64,000 bases of DNA from Sphingomonadaceae bacterium. Its GTDB lineage: Bacteria > Pseudomonadota > Alphaproteobacteria > Sphingomonadales > Sphingomonadaceae. The notes under the pieces were generated by a model. The model was not told where the DNA came from. It saw only the letters and a program-made list of their open reading frames with translations, and ran no database searches. The DNA lies in contig JADZEQ010000001.1 in NCBI GenBank assembly GCA_020850455.1, positions 1 to 64,000 of the forward strand, in the 5' to 3' direction. A program made the position numbers and the translations under genes. Below, in pieces: positions 49,322-59,826 of the stretch (position 1 is the stretch's first letter; every line of letters starts with the position of its first letter).

Positions 49322-52036
49322 TTGACCGATAATAGCGACATTTTGCCTGCGCAGCCCAGCGACGTGCACCCAGTGAACATCGTCGATGAAATGCGTTCGA
49401 GCTATCTCGACTATGCGATGTCGGTCATCGTCTCACGTGCGTTGCCCGACGTGCGCGACGGGCTAAAACCCGTGCACCGCCGCATCCTGTTCGCGGCACA
49501 AGAAGGCGGCTTTATTCCTGGTCGTCCGTATAAAAAATCAGCCAAAATCGTCGGCGACGTCATGGGTAATTACCACCCGCATGGCGACAGCGCCATTTAT
49601 GACGCGCTCGCCCGCATGACGCAGGATTGGGCGATGCGCGTGCCGCTGATCGACGGTCAGGGTAATTTCGGGTCGATGGACCCTGACCCGCCCGCCTCCA
49701 TGCGATATACAGAGGCGCGGTTGATGCGGGTCGCGATGACCATGCTCGACGAGCTCGACAAAGATACGGTCGATTTTCAACCAAATTACGACGCGAGCCG
49801 CGAAGAACCGACGGTTTTACCCGCGCGTTTTCCCAATTTGCTGGTCAATGGCGCGGGCGGCATCGCGGTGGGCATGGCGACCAACATTCCGCCGCACAAT
49901 TTGGGTGAGGTTATCGACGCCTGCCTCGCCACCATAGATGACCCCGCGATTTCGACCGATGATCTGATGCGCATCGTCCCCGCACCCGATTTTCCGACCG
50001 GTGCCCTAATTCTGGGGCAAGGGGGCGCGCGCAACGCCTATCACACCGGACGCGGCTCCATCATGATGCGCAGCCGCCATGTGGTAGAGGAAGGGCGCGG
50101 GGACCGTCGCTCGATCGTCCTCACCGCCATCCCCTATCAGGTCGGCAAATCGGGGCTGGTCGAAAAAATCGCCGAAGCCGCCAAGGAAAAACGGATCGAG
50201 GGGATCAGCGACATCCGCGACGAAAGTTCGCGCGCGGGGGTCCGCATTGTTATCGACCTCAAACGCGACGCAACCCCCGACGTCGTACTCAACCAATTGT
50301 GGCGGCATACCCCCGCACAAGCCAGTTTTCCGGCCAATATGCTTGCCATTCGTGGCGGCCGTCCGGAAATTCTCGGCCTTAAGGACATTCTGACCAGCTT
50401 CATCGCCTTTCGCGAACAGGTCATCACCCGGCGCTGCAAATTTGAACTCAACAAGGCGCGTGACCGTGCGCACATCTTGCTCGGTCTGGTCGTGGCGGTC
50501 ACCAATTTGGACGATGTCGTACGCATCATCCGTTCGAGCGCCAACGCCGCCGAAGCGCGTGTCGCGCTGCTGGCGCGCGAATGGCCGATGGGCGATATTG
50601 CGCCTTATATCCGCTTGGTAGAAGCACTGGACACCGAAGCAGAGGGTGCGATTTATCGGCTGTCCGATACCCAGGTGCGCGCCATCCTCGAACTGCGGCT
50701 GCACCGCCTGACCGCGTTGGGGCGCGATGAAATCGGCAATGAACTCAAGGAATTGTCGGTAAAAATTGCCGAATTGCTCGATATTTTGGGTGACCGCGCA
50801 AAACTTTATGCGGTGATGCGCGAAGAATTGATCGCGGTGCGTGATGGTTATGCAACCCCGCGCCGCACCGAAATCACCGCCGCTGCCGACGGGATTGAGG
50901 ATGAAGACCTCATCGAGCGGGAGGATATGGTGGTGACCGTCACCATGGACGGTTATATCAAGCGCACCAACCTCGACGCATTTCGCCAGCAACGGCGCGG
51001 CGGCAAGGGTCGTGCGGGGATGGCGACCAAGGATGAAGATGTTGTCACCGAACTCTTCGTTACATCCACCCACACGCCAGTGCTGTTTTTCTCCACCCAC
51101 GGAAAAGTCTATCGCAAAAAAGTTTGGCGCCTGCCCGAAGGTGGTCCGGCGACGCGCGGACGGCCAATGGTCAATTTACTGCCGCTGGCGGAGGGTGAGA
51201 ATATCTCCACCGTGCTGCCGCTCCCCGAAGATGAGGGGCTATGGGGCGATTTGAGTGTCGTTTTCGCGACCGCAAGGGGAAATATTCGACGCAATTCAAT
51301 GGATAGCTTCACAAACATACCATCTAATGGCAAGTTTGCGATGCGCTTTGAAGATGGCAGCGACGACCGGTTGATCGGCGTTGCCCTGCTCAATCCCAAT
51401 GATGATGTGCTGCTCGCCACCCGCAATGGCAAGGCAATACGCTTTGCGGGCGATGATGTGCGTGAGTTTCAGAGCCGCACCTCCACTGGCGTGCGCGGCA
51501 TGACGTTGCGCGACGGGGATGAGGTAATTTCGCTGTCCATCCTCCACCGCGTTGGCGTCCGCGACCAAGAGGAGCGCGAGGATTATTTGCGCCATGCCCC
51601 ATGGAAGGGCGAACGCGATAGCGAACCAAAGATGACCGCCGAACGCTTTGCCGAACTGCAGGCAAAGGAACAATTCATCCTCACGATCTGCGCCAATGGC
51701 TATGGAAAATTATCCTCAGCCTATGAATATCGCCGCACCGGGCGTGGCGGACAGGGTATTTCCAATATCGACAATATCGCGCGCAACGGCCCAGTTGTAG
51801 CAAGCTTCCCTGCCGAACAATCGCACCAGTTGATGCTGGTAACCGACCAAGCCAAGCTCATCCGTATCGGGCTCGACAGCCTGCGCGTCATTGGACGTGG
51901 CAGCGCAGGCGTACGCCTGTTCGACGTTGCCGATGCCGAACATGTGGTGAGCGCCGCGCGTATCAGCGATAATGACGACCAATCTGATAGCGATGCGGCG
52001 TCCGATCAGGATGGAACGGACGCTCCCGTCGAATGA
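49322..52036 (+). CDS. gyrA: DNA gyrase subunit A
   Basis: A 904-residue protein from TTG 49322, with AAAAGG seven bases upstream; no ATG fits the conserved N-terminus. The catalytic Tyr is Y129 in MRYTEARL. The quinolone-resistance region reads [11 protein letters not shown], with Ser at 90 and Asp at 94, the equivalents of E. coli S83 and D87, so this is the sensitive genotype. The C-terminal DNA-wrapping beta-pinwheel follows after about 530. The stop overlaps the DUF952 gene by 4 bases. Confidence 0.96.
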   Translation: MTDNSDILPAQPSDVHPVNIVDEMRSSYLDYAMSVIVSRALPDVRDGLKPVHRRILFAAQEGGFIPGRPYKKSAKIVGDVMGNYHPHGDSAIYDALARMTQDWAMRVPLIDGQGNFGSMDPDPPASMRYTEARLMRVAMTMLDELDKDTVDFQPNYDASREEPTVLPARFPNLLVNGAGGIAVGMATNIPPHNLGEVIDACLATIDDPAISTDDLMRIVPAPDFPTGALILGQGGARNAYHTGRGSIMMRSRHVVEEGRGDRRSIVLTAIPYQVGKSGLVEKIAEAAKEKRIEGISDIRDESSRAGVRIVIDLKRDATPDVVLNQLWRHTPAQASFPANMLAIRGGRPEILGLKDILTSFIAFREQVITRRCKFELNKARDRAHILLGLVVAVTNLDDVVRIIRSSANAAEARVALLAREWPMGDIAPYIRLVEALDTEAEGAIYRLSDTQVRAILELRLHRLTALGRDEIGNELKELSVKIAELLDILGDRAKLYAVMREELIAVRDGYATPRRTEITAAADGIEDEDLIEREDMVVTVTMDGYIKRTNLDAFRQQRRGGKGRAGMATKDEDVVTELFVTSTHTPVLFFSTHGKVYRKKVWRLPEGGPATRGRPMVNLLPLAEGENISTVLPLPEDEGLWGDLSVVFATARGNIRRNSMDSFTNIPSNGKFAMRFEDGSDDRLIGVALLNPNDDVLLATRNGKAIRFAGDDVREFQSRTSTGVRGMTLRDGDEVISLSILHRVGVRDQEEREDYLRHAPWKGERDSEPKMTAERFAELQAKEQFILTICANGYGKLSSAYEYRRTGRGGQGISNIDNIARNGPVVASFPAEQSHQLMLVTDQAKLIRIGLDSLRVIGRGSAGVRLFDVADAEHVVSAARISDNDDQSDSDAASDQDGTDAPVE

Positions 52037-52341
52037 CCGTGCGTTTTGCCTATAAGGTGCTGACGGCCACCCAATGGGCCGACTTTGTCCGTGACGGGGT
52101 TTTTCGGGGCGCGCCGGTCGATCTCACCGATGGCTATATTCACCTGTCCACTGCCGAACAATTGCCCGAAACCATCGATAAGCATTTCAAAAATCAGTCT
52201 GGTTTGATGATTGCGGAGGTGGACCTTGCCGCATTGGGTGACAAGGTGCGCTGGGAGGAATCGCGGGGCGGCGCGCTGTTCCCGCATATTTATGCCGCCC
52301 TCCCCCTGCTTGCGGTGCAAAGCGTACGTAAAGCCGATTGA
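52033..52341 (+). CDS. DUF952 domain protein
   Basis: A 102-residue protein spanning one DUF952 domain: FAYKVLTATQWADF at the start, GYIHLSTAEQLPETIDKHF in the middle and FPHIYAALPLLAV near the end. Members are small soluble proteins with an RNA 2'-phosphotransferase/ADP-ribosyltransferase-like fold; the reaction is not known to me. ATGA overlap with gyrA means it is translationally tied to it. Confidence 0.85.
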   Translation: MTVRFAYKVLTATQWADFVRDGVFRGAPVDLTDGYIHLSTAEQLPETIDKHFKNQSGLMIAEVDLAALGDKVRWEESRGGALFPHIYAALPLLAVQSVRKAD

Positions 52342-52371
52342 CCCGCTGCGCCTGATAGCGCAGCATAGGCC

Positions 52372-53214
52372 ATGACAATTGAAATTATCCTTTCCGGTCA
52401 ATCCTGTGGCGCGACAATTCGTGGGCTCGATTTGGCGCAACCGCTCTTGCCCGAAGCGGTTGCCGAAATCCGCGCATTGTGGCTGCAGCATCATGTGCTC
52501 TCCTTTCCCGATCAGCGATTGGGGGACGATGATCTGGAGCGTTTCAGCCAATATTTCGGCGGCTTTGGCGATGATCCGTTTATTGCCCCGATAAAGGGAC
52601 GGCGACATATTATAGCGGTGAAACGCCGGGCCGACGAAACATCGCCACTATTCGCCGAAAATTGGCACAGCGACTGGAGTTTTCAGGCGCGGCCACCCGC
52701 AGGCACCTGCCTATATGGCATTACCATCCCGCCGCATGGTGGTAACACCGAATTCGTCAACCAGCATATGGCGCTCGACGCTATGCCCGATGCGCTGCGC
52801 CAACGGCTCGAAGGACGGATGGCGATCCACAGCGCGCGCGGCGGCTATGCGCCCTCCGGCATGTATGGCGACAAGGACAAGGGGCGCAGCATGGATATTC
52901 GCAGCAGCGAATCCGCGCGCGCAACGCAGCTTCACCCGATCATCCAGCGTCACCCCGAAACGGGGCGGGAAGGGATTTTTGGCTGCGCGGGCTATATCAT
53001 CGGCTTTGCCGATATGGATGAGGAAGAATCGCTGGCTCTGTTGCGCGACCTCATCGCGTGGCAGGATCGCCCGGATTTTCGTTACAGCCATGTCTGGCAG
53101 GCCAATATGTTGCTAATGTGGGACAATCGTTCGTTACTGCACCGCGCGACCGGCGGCTATGATGGCTATGACCGATTGCTCCATCGCACGACAATCGCCG
53201 CTTGGGCGGCTTAA
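52372..53214 (+). CDS. TauD/TfdA-family Fe(II)/2-oxoglutarate dioxygenase
   Basis: A 280-residue protein. Iron ligands are H99 and D101 in NWHSDWSF and H257 in LLHRATGGYDG, with Arg in LLHRTTI for 2-oxoglutarate. These positions closely match E. coli TauD. Family members hydroxylate small sulfonates, aryloxyacids or other substrates; the substrate here is unknown. It follows the DUF952 gene by 30 bases and its stop shares TTAA with the convergent gene. Confidence 0.88.
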   Translation: MTIEIILSGQSCGATIRGLDLAQPLLPEAVAEIRALWLQHHVLSFPDQRLGDDDLERFSQYFGGFGDDPFIAPIKGRRHIIAVKRRADETSPLFAENWHSDWSFQARPPAGTCLYGITIPPHGGNTEFVNQHMALDAMPDALRQRLEGRMAIHSARGGYAPSGMYGDKDKGRSMDIRSSESARATQLHPIIQRHPETGREGIFGCAGYIIGFADMDEEESLALLRDLIAWQDRPDFRYSHVWQANMLLMWDNRSLLHRATGGYDGYDRLLHRTTIAAWAA

Positions 53215-53843
53215 CGCGCCGTTCGCAGGCTTGTCACCACGCCATGCGCAATCATCGCCTGCCCGCCGAAATATAGCGGCCAAATGAGCGCTGCGGCGAG
53301 AGCGGGCGCCACATGCCCGCCAGCCCGCGCGAAAATCAACAAATCGCTCACCAAAAAGGCGATTGCACCCAGTCCGGTGCGATAACGCGGAAAGCGGCTG
53401 GCCCAAGCGAATGCCGCCATGGCCGCGACGATCGCCGTATAGAGTGCGGCGTGCCACCAACCCGCCGCCGGATAGAGCATCGCCATGCAGATGATGAGCG
53501 CAGCGGGCACCAGCGCCCATGCCAGCAAATTTTGTGACAGGCTGCGCTGTGGCCGCGCGTTGCGCGCATATAGGTAGATGGCCACAAAATGGCCCGCCGC
53601 AAAAGCCAGCGCGCCCACTTCCAGCCCCTTGGCGTCGAGCAGCACATCACCCAGTGCGCCCAATGCCAACACCAGCGCCATCAGCCAGCCATCCTGCCCT
53701 TTGGCCTCCATCGCCGCCCATAGCGCCAACAGCCCGACCCCCAGCCCCTTCCAGACGATGATTAGGGGGCCGTGCATCTGGCCCAATACTGCCGCCATAT
53801 AGCTGACGCCCGCCAGTATCGCTGCCCACCAAAATAGCCGCAT
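53211..53843 (-). CDS. Lysoplasmalogenase-like (YhhN/TMEM86) membrane protein
   Basis: A 210-residue protein from ATG 53843 (GGGGG five bases upstream; ATG 53855 is an alternative). Seven to eight hydrophobic segments, with the family's conserved GALGDVLLD and FLVSDLLIF acids (Asp in helices three and six). YhhN proteins resemble the animal lysoplasmalogenase TMEM86B; activity in bacteria is mostly inferred. Confidence 0.8.
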   Translation of the reverse strand: MRLFWWAAILAGVSYMAAVLGQMHGPLIIVWKGLGVGLLALWAAMEAKGQDGWLMALVLALGALGDVLLDAKGLEVGALAFAAGHFVAIYLYARNARPQRSLSQNLLAWALVPAALIICMAMLYPAAGWWHAALYTAIVAAMAAFAWASRFPRYRTGLGAIAFLVSDLLIFARAGGHVAPALAAALIWPLYFGGQAMIAHGVVTSLRTAR

Positions 53844-53901
53844 ATGTGCCCCCATTGCCCCCTATTGCATCAGCCGCGCTGCTTCGCCAAGGGGTGCGAC
53901 C

Positions 53902-55266
53902 ATGCGCGATAGAAATTATGACGTCCATATCATTGGCGGCGGTCTGGCGGGGAGCGAGGCGGCGTGGCAATTGGCCGAGGCTGGACGGCGGGTTCGCCTG
54001 TCCGAAATGCGCGGCTCAGGGGATATGACCGCAGCGCATCAGGGTGATGGACTGGCCGAAATGGTCTGTTCCAACAGCTTTCGTTCGGATGATGGCGACC
54101 ATAATGCCGTTGGCTTGCTGCATCGGGAGATGCGGATGTTGGGTTCGCTCATCATGGCGGCCGCCGACAAGCATGCCCTGCCCGCCGGGTCGGCGCTGGC
54201 GGTCGATCGGGAGGCTTTTTCTGCCGAGGTAACCCGCCGACTCCATGCGCATCCCAATATCAACATCGTGCGCGAACGCATTGATATATTGCCAGAAAGT
54301 GGCCCTACAATCGTCGCCACCGGCCCATTGACTGCGCCGCGACTTGCCGATGCCATTGGCGGGGCGACCGGGCGCGATGCGCTGGCCTTTTTTGACGCCA
54401 TCGCCCCCATCGTCCATCGCGACAGCATCGACATGGATGTCGCATGGATGGCGAGCCGCTGGGACAAGGGTTCGGCGCTGGGGGATGGCAAGGACTATAT
54501 CAACTGCCCGATGGACAAGCCGCAATATCACGCCTTTGTCGAGGAGCTGTTGGCCGCCGACACCGGCGATTTTCGCGAATGGGAAAAGGATACGCCCTAT
54601 TTCGAGGCCTGCATGCCGATAGAGGTCATGGCGTCGCGCGGCCCCGAAACGCTGCGTTTCGGGCCGATGAAGGCGGTCGGGCTGGACAATCCGCGCACCG
54701 GGCGATGGCCTTATGCCGTCGTGCAATTGCGACAGGACAATCGGCTGGGCACTTTGTGGAACATGGTCGGTTTTCAGACCAAGCTGAAATATGCCGAGCA
54801 GACCCGTGTTTTCCGGACAATTCCGGGCTTGGAACAAGCCGAATTTGCGCGGCTCGGCGGGTTGCACCGCAACAGCTTCATTCGCTCACCAGAGGTGCTC
54901 GATACGCGCCTTGCGCTCCATAACCAGCCGCATATCCGTTTTGCGGGGCAGATTACCGGCTGTGAAGGCTATGTTGAAAGTGCCGCAATCGGCCTTGTCA
55001 GCGCATTGTTCTGGATTGGCGACCTGCGCGGCAGCCCATTGCCGCCACCGCCCGCCGACAGTGCATTGGGCGCGTTACTTGGCCATATTACCCACGGTGC
55101 GGATAGCAGCCAATTTCAGCCGATGAACGTCAATTTCGGGCTGTTCCCGCCCGTCGATGTGCCCAAAAAGGCTGACCGCAAGCTCGCCTATACCCGGCGG
55201 GCAGATGCAGCCTTGCGCGGCTGGATTGCCGAAAACGCCGCGACATTACCGTCAATCACCGTCTGA
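53902..55266 (+). CDS. trmFO: Folate-dependent tRNA (uracil-54-C5)-methyltransferase TrmFO
   Basis: A 454-residue flavoprotein. The FAD motif is [14 protein letters not shown] near residues 8-21. [13 protein letters not shown] carries the redox/catalytic Cys, and [16 protein letters not shown] closes the FAD site. It makes ribothymidine at tRNA position 54 using methylene-tetrahydrofolate, unlike SAM-dependent TrmA. AAGGGG precedes the ATG. The 3' end overlaps the convergent EF-hand gene by 15 bases. Confidence 0.95.
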   Translation: MRDRNYDVHIIGGGLAGSEAAWQLAEAGRRVRLSEMRGSGDMTAAHQGDGLAEMVCSNSFRSDDGDHNAVGLLHREMRMLGSLIMAAADKHALPAGSALAVDREAFSAEVTRRLHAHPNINIVRERIDILPESGPTIVATGPLTAPRLADAIGGATGRDALAFFDAIAPIVHRDSIDMDVAWMASRWDKGSALGDGKDYINCPMDKPQYHAFVEELLAADTGDFREWEKDTPYFEACMPIEVMASRGPETLRFGPMKAVGLDNPRTGRWPYAVVQLRQDNRLGTLWNMVGFQTKLKYAEQTRVFRTIPGLEQAEFARLGGLHRNSFIRSPEVLDTRLALHNQPHIRFAGQITGCEGYVESAAIGLVSALFWIGDLRGSPLPPPPADSALGALLGHITHGADSSQFQPMNVNFGLFPPVDVPKKADRKLAYTRRADAALRGWIAENAATLPSITV

Positions 55267-55722
55267 ATCCGGGCAAATGCAGCGCGCACGCGCATTGGCT
55301 GGACGCGCGGTGGTGGCAAATTCAGCGCGGGTTAAAATCCCGTCGCGGTCGCCATCGGCCCCGGCAAAGCGGTTCGATGTTGCCACCGCCCATTCCTCAA
55401 ACGACAATAAATTATTGCCATCACGGTCGAGGCGGCGAAAGCCATTGCTGCGGCTCGATAACATTTCGATCCGCGTTATCCGCCGGTCGCGGTTGCGATC
55501 ATAACGGCCAAAGCGCCGTTCCTCCCGCGATAATTTGGGGGCTTCGGGCGGCGCAGGCGGCGCGGTGCCAACCAGCCCCTCCGCCGCTTGTGGCAGGCCT
55601 TCGGGCGGTGGCGGGATGGCGGCGGCGACCGGTTCCCCCCATTGCTGCGCGCCCTGCCAGACAAAGACGCCGCCGATCAGCAACAGGCTGGCGATGCCGC
55701 CGCCGAGTAAAATCCGGTTCAT
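55252..55722 (-). CDS. EF-hand calcium-binding protein, secreted or membrane-anchored
   Basis: A 156-residue protein from ATG 55722 behind GGGAGGG. An N-terminal hydrophobic segment (about 4-24) is a signal anchor or signal peptide, then a Pro/Ala-rich stretch (about 35-65). Three EF-hand-like loops follow: [24 protein letters not shown] and [12 protein letters not shown]. Such proteins bind calcium in the periplasm; the function is otherwise unknown. Opposite strand to trmFO. Confidence 0.8.
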   Translation of the reverse strand: MNRILLGGGIASLLLIGGVFVWQGAQQWGEPVAAAIPPPPEGLPQAAEGLVGTAPPAPPEAPKLSREERRFGRYDRNRDRRITRIEMLSSRSNGFRRLDRDGNNLLSFEEWAVATSNRFAGADGDRDGILTRAEFATTARPANARARCICPDSDGD

Positions 55723-55739
55723 TGCACCCTCCCCCGACA

Positions 55740-56444
55740 TTATCGCCCAAAAAGGCCGACCCGCAAGATAATTGCCTGTTCGTTTAACCGGCGACGCCTG
55801 CCGCCCGCGCGCGCAATGGTGCGCGCCATGGCGGCTATCGCGGCAAGCGGTTTGGGCAATTTGGCCAAAGACAATGCGCCCAGCGCTTGCGCCAATGCCG
55901 CCCAATCAGCAGGTGCGCCATCCGCCCCCCCGTCATCAAATGCCTGCCAGAATAATCCCATGACATTCCCCGCAGCCGCAATGTCGGGTGCGATGTCGCG
56001 TTCGATGTCTGCTGCACCGTCACCCAAAATGCGTGCGGTTAAGGTAAATAATATTGCCCCGGCCATGGCCCGCCCCGGCCCATCTTGGTCGGCTGCAACC
56101 GCAAAATATGCATCGGCAAGCGCACCCAATTCTGCCCCCGTCACATGCGGCAACAACAAGGTGGCGCATGACGTCAAAAGCGGGTCAGGTGGGGCATCGC
56201 CATCTCTTAGTGCACCCAGCGCCTCTGCCCACCAGCGTAAACGAATTTGCGCCAGCGCCGGTTCGCTAACCGCAGAAATCTGCGCATGCATATGCTGGTT
56301 CAACGCCCATAATATGCCGACAGCTTCCCGCCGCGCCGCAGGAACAAGCGGTAAAATCAATGGGTTGTCGATGATGGGCGCACCCGCCCCGCCATGCCAT
56401 GTCGCAACCATCGTCATGACGTCAAATCCACATTGGGACAGCAT
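55740..56444 (-). CDS. Divergent squalene/phytoene synthase family protein
   Basis: A 234-residue protein if started at ATG 56444; ATG 56417 and ATG 56411 are in frame. RLRWWAEAL near residue 70 is typical of the short squalene/phytoene-synthase-like family that includes NDUFAF6 (a complex I assembly factor). The paired DxxxD prenyl-diphosphate motifs of true carotenoid synthases are not evident, and length is below the usual 270-300. A complex I assembly-like role is more plausible than terpene synthesis. The last 17 bases before the EF-hand gene are intergenic. Confidence 0.55.
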   Translation of the reverse strand: MLSQCGFDVMTMVATWHGGAGAPIIDNPLILPLVPAARREAVGILWALNQHMHAQISAVSEPALAQIRLRWWAEALGALRDGDAPPDPLLTSCATLLLPHVTGAELGALADAYFAVAADQDGPGRAMAGAILFTLTARILGDGAADIERDIAPDIAAAGNVMGLFWQAFDDGGADGAPADWAALAQALGALSLAKLPKPLAAIAAMARTIARAGGRRRRLNEQAIILRVGLFGR

Positions 56445-56561
56445 ATGGTAAGCCGGTTGGTAACCAATGCGCTGAACCCCTTGCCAACGTTAATGCTGCT
56501 AATCGCCCCAAATCTAATGGTCGGGCTGCATATGTGGCAACCCACCTTCAGGGGACGATTT

Positions 56562-58469
56562 ATGCCTAAGGCCGGACGCTTCATACGGCAACTACACCGC
56601 AACCAGAGCGGCAACGTCATGTATTTGACGGCGGGCCTGCTTATGCCCATTTTCGCGGTGATTGGTGCGGGCGTTGACCTGGGTCAAGCCTATATGGCGA
56701 AAACGCGCCTGCAACAGGCGTGCGACGCTGGCGTGCTCGCCGGCCGGCGCGCCATGGCGGACGGCACATACAGCAGCGCGGCGCAAACTGCCGCGAACAA
56801 TATGTTTGCATTCAACTTTCCCGATGACCTGTACAGCAGCACCGGGGTTGATTTCGATAGTGAACAGCGCGGCGCATCCGAAGTGACGGCAACGGCGACC
56901 GCCACCGTCAATACGATGATGATGCGCATGTTCGGCAAGGAACAGATTGGCATAACGGTCAATTGCACCGCGCGGCTCGAAGTGTCGAATGCCGACATCA
57001 TGTTCGTGCTCGACACCACCGGGTCGATGCTCGAGACCAATTCGGGTGACAGCGTCAACAAAATCACTGCACTTCGTACCGAAGTGATGAACTTTTTCGA
57101 CACAGTGACGGCGGCGCAGTCGGGCACCAGCATATTGCGCTTTGGCGTTGTCCCTTATTCCAGCAATGTAAACGTCGGCGCAGCGTTGGTGAACGCCAAT
57201 CCCGACTGGGTTTCGGACACCACCGAACAACATTCGCGTACCGCTACTTGGGTAACAACCAGCAGCAGCGGCCCGACCACCACATGGTCTGACGTGTCTG
57301 GATTTTCGAGCTGGAGCAACACAGGCGTTATTGTCGGTATTTCTAGCTCTTATTGTAATTCGACCACACGCTATCCGACCTATGAAGACGGATCGGTCGT
57401 CTCCGGCCCGACGACCAGCACGTCGACCAGCGGCACCAACCCGCGCACGACGACAACGTACGTCGACACCAATTACAACAGCACCAAATATCGTTATCGT
57501 TGGAGCAGCAGCAAATGCCGTGAGCAACGTTCGACCGGCGTGCGCCGCGAACGGGTGACGAGCAGCATCACGCAGACCTTGACCTATCACCATATGCTGC
57601 GCAGCTTTGATGTTTCCGCCTATAAATTGGCGGGCGGCACCATAACCGACCCTCTCGGCACCAATGGCGCCAATGTCACCGTCAGCTGGAATGGCTGCAT
57701 CATCGAACGCGACACCAACGCCTTTGATGATGCAGCCAGCCCGCCAGCCAACACCTATGACCTCGACATTGATTTGGTCCCGAATAGTGAGGAAACGCGC
57801 TGGCACGCGGCCATCCGTGATTTTGCCTTTCCGCGCACATCTTCGCCGTCGAGCAGCCAGTCGCCGTCGCCCGCAACGATGGACACGACGACCGACATCC
57901 CGAGCTATGGCAGCAGTTCGAACGTGTCATCCGGTTGGTCAGCTTGTCCGTCGCCGGTGATGAAATTGACCCCCATGACATCGGCGGATCGTTCGACCCT
58001 GCAAACCTATGTCAATAATCTGGTCGCCACCGGCGGTACATATCATGATGTCGGCATGGTTTGGGGTGCACGGCTCGCATCCCCCACCGGGCTGTTTGCA
58101 TCCGAAAATGCGACCGCCAGCAATGGTATGGCGATCAGCCGTCACATCATCTTCATGACCGATGGTCAGATGGCACCCAACCCCGGCATCTTTGGCTTTC
58201 AGGGGGAGGAATATCTGGACGGCCGTGTCGGTTCGACCAGCACCAGCGAAATGACCGCGCGGCACAATAAACGCTTTCTGACGGCATGCGATGCGGCAAA
58301 ATCACACAATATCACGGTCTGGGTGGTCAGCTTTGGCACATCGCTCAGCAGCGATATGCGCGCCTGCGCCAGCGGCGACCGCGCATTCCAGGCCAATAAT
58401 TCCAGCCAGTTGCGTCAGCAGTTTCAGGCAATCGCGTCGCAAATCACGCGCCTCAGGCTATCGGAGTAA
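56562..58469 (+). CDS. TadG-like pilus-associated protein with von Willebrand A domain
   Basis: A 635-residue protein from ATG 56562. A TadE/pseudopilin-type N-terminus (QSGNVMYLTAGLLMPIFAVIGAGVDLG, helix about 19-41) is followed by a vWA domain with MIDAS start D151-TTGS. A Ser/Thr-rich insertion occupies about 225-330. The vWA fold resumes near 515 with MTDGQMAPN. TadG proteins are exported with the Tad/Flp pilus apparatus and may act in adhesion or sensing. It leads a three-gene run of TadE/G-like proteins; no tadA-tadC ATPase or flp gene is in the window. Confidence 0.82.
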   Translation: MPKAGRFIRQLHRNQSGNVMYLTAGLLMPIFAVIGAGVDLGQAYMAKTRLQQACDAGVLAGRRAMADGTYSSAAQTAANNMFAFNFPDDLYSSTGVDFDSEQRGASEVTATATATVNTMMMRMFGKEQIGITVNCTARLEVSNADIMFVLDTTGSMLETNSGDSVNKITALRTEVMNFFDTVTAAQSGTSILRFGVVPYSSNVNVGAALVNANPDWVSDTTEQHSRTATWVTTSSSGPTTTWSDVSGFSSWSNTGVIVGISSSYCNSTTRYPTYEDGSVVSGPTTSTSTSGTNPRTTTTYVDTNYNSTKYRYRWSSSKCREQRSTGVRRERVTSSITQTLTYHHMLRSFDVSAYKLAGGTITDPLGTNGANVTVSWNGCIIERDTNAFDDAASPPANTYDLDIDLVPNSEETRWHAAIRDFAFPRTSSPSSSQSPSPATMDTTTDIPSYGSSSNVSSGWSACPSPVMKLTPMTSADRSTLQTYVNNLVATGGTYHDVGMVWGARLASPTGLFASENATASNGMAISRHIIFMTDGQMAPNPGIFGFQGEEYLDGRVGSTSTSEMTARHNKRFLTACDAAKSHNITVWVVSFGTSLSSDMRACASGDRAFQANNSSQLRQQFQAIASQITRLRLSE

Positions 58470-58474
58470 GCGAT

Positions 58475-59062
58475 ATGATGAACAAGCTCCATCGCCTGCG
58501 CACAGATGAAAATGGCAGCTATGCCATCGAATTCGCATTGATTTTGCCAACATTTCTGATGCTGGTCATGGGCACGTTCGACCTTGGCATGCAGATGTAT
58601 GCCAAACAGACGCTGGCCGGTGTCGTGGCGCAAGCAGCGCGCGACAGCACATTGGAATCCAATGTCGGCGACCCCAGCGCCGTGGACCAGCGTGTGCGGG
58701 ATCGCATGGGTGTGGTTGCACGTTATGGCACGTTGGCCTTCACCCGCACCAGTTACAGCGATTATAACTCGGTCGGTCGGCCCGAAAATTTCACCGACTC
58801 CAATGGCAATGGCGTGCGCAACCCCGGCGAATGTTATGAGGATGTGAACGGCAACAGCACATGGGATGCGGACCGGGGCAGTAGCGGTTCGGGCGGTGCC
58901 AGCGACGTTGTCGTCTATCAGGCAACCTTTACCTTTCCGCGCCTGTTTCCCCTGTGGAAAATGCTGGGGCAGGACGAAAATAAGTCGATCGTGGTTGCAT
59001 CCTCTGTGCGCAACCAGCCCTATTCCAACCAGACAAGTTCAACCGTGGTGCGTTGCTCATGA
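58475..59062 (+). CDS. TadE-like pseudopilin (minor)
   Basis: A 195-residue protein with a basic N-terminus, the pilin-like GSYAIEFALILPTFLMLVMG helix (Glu five residues into the helix) at about 14-34 and a short extracytoplasmic domain. These are processed by the TadV-type prepilin peptidase in Tad systems. It starts 5 bases after the TadG-like stop and overlaps the next gene by ATGA. Confidence 0.85.
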   Translation: MMNKLHRLRTDENGSYAIEFALILPTFLMLVMGTFDLGMQMYAKQTLAGVVAQAARDSTLESNVGDPSAVDQRVRDRMGVVARYGTLAFTRTSYSDYNSVGRPENFTDSNGNGVRNPGECYEDVNGNSTWDADRGSSGSGGASDVVVYQATFTFPRLFPLWKMLGQDENKSIVVASSVRNQPYSNQTSSTVVRCS

Positions 59063-59814
59063 TCCAGAACCGCTCCCTCCGCCGTGCGACAATCGCCCTG
59101 CAACGGCCCGTGCGCCGCCTGCGCCGCGACACGCGTGCGCTCGCCATGATTGAAATGGCGGTGACCCTGCCGACCTTGCTGTTGCTCAGCTTTGGTGGGC
59201 TCGAAATTTCCAGCCTCATGCTGGCGCACACACGCATTTCGAACATCGCACTGTCGGTGGCCGACAATGCGTCGCGCATTGCATCGGAAAGCGGGCTCGC
59301 CAACCCACAGGTGCGTGAGGTTGATGTGAACGACGTGTTTCGTGGCGCGCAGATTGAAAGCGGCACCATGAACCTGCTCGCCAATGGGCGGGTCATCCTC
59401 TCCAGCCTCGAACTGAATGACGATGGCGGGCAGTGGATCCACTGGCAGCGCTGCTATGGCAATATGAATGTGTCGTCCGCTTATGGCCCGCAGGGAACGG
59501 GGGCGTCCGGCACCAGCTTTGCCGGCATGGGTGATGAGGGTAGTGAGGTAAAGGCGGGCGAAGGCAACCCGATCATGTTCGTCGAAATCACCTATCGCTA
59601 TCAGCCAGCCGTGCTCGCCAGCCTGTACGATGCGCCGATCGACATTGATTATGAAGCGGCCTTTGCCGTGCGTGACGCGCGCGACACGTCACAGATTTTC
59701 AACCCCAACCCCAGCGCAACGGTTGCCAACTGCCCGACCGGCGTGCAGCGCAAGAAACGGCACGACCGCGGACACAACGGGTTGGGCGGGATATTGGGCT
59801 GGGCCGGCCTCTGA
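59059..59814 (+). CDS. TadE-like pseudopilin with extended C-terminus
   Basis: A 251-residue protein from ATG 59059. The N-terminal helix is MIEMAVTLPTLLLLSFGGLEI (about 33-53), then a soluble domain. Third member of the tad-like trio; it ends in a basic HDRGHNG region. Twelve bases separate it from the convergent pdhB. Confidence 0.82.
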   Translation: MIQNRSLRRATIALQRPVRRLRRDTRALAMIEMAVTLPTLLLLSFGGLEISSLMLAHTRISNIALSVADNASRIASESGLANPQVREVDVNDVFRGAQIESGTMNLLANGRVILSSLELNDDGGQWIHWQRCYGNMNVSSAYGPQGTGASGTSFAGMGDEGSEVKAGEGNPIMFVEITYRYQPAVLASLYDAPIDIDYEAAFAVRDARDTSQIFNPNPSATVANCPTGVQRKKRHDRGHNGLGGILGWAGL

Positions 59815-59826
59815 CACCGCTCGTCT

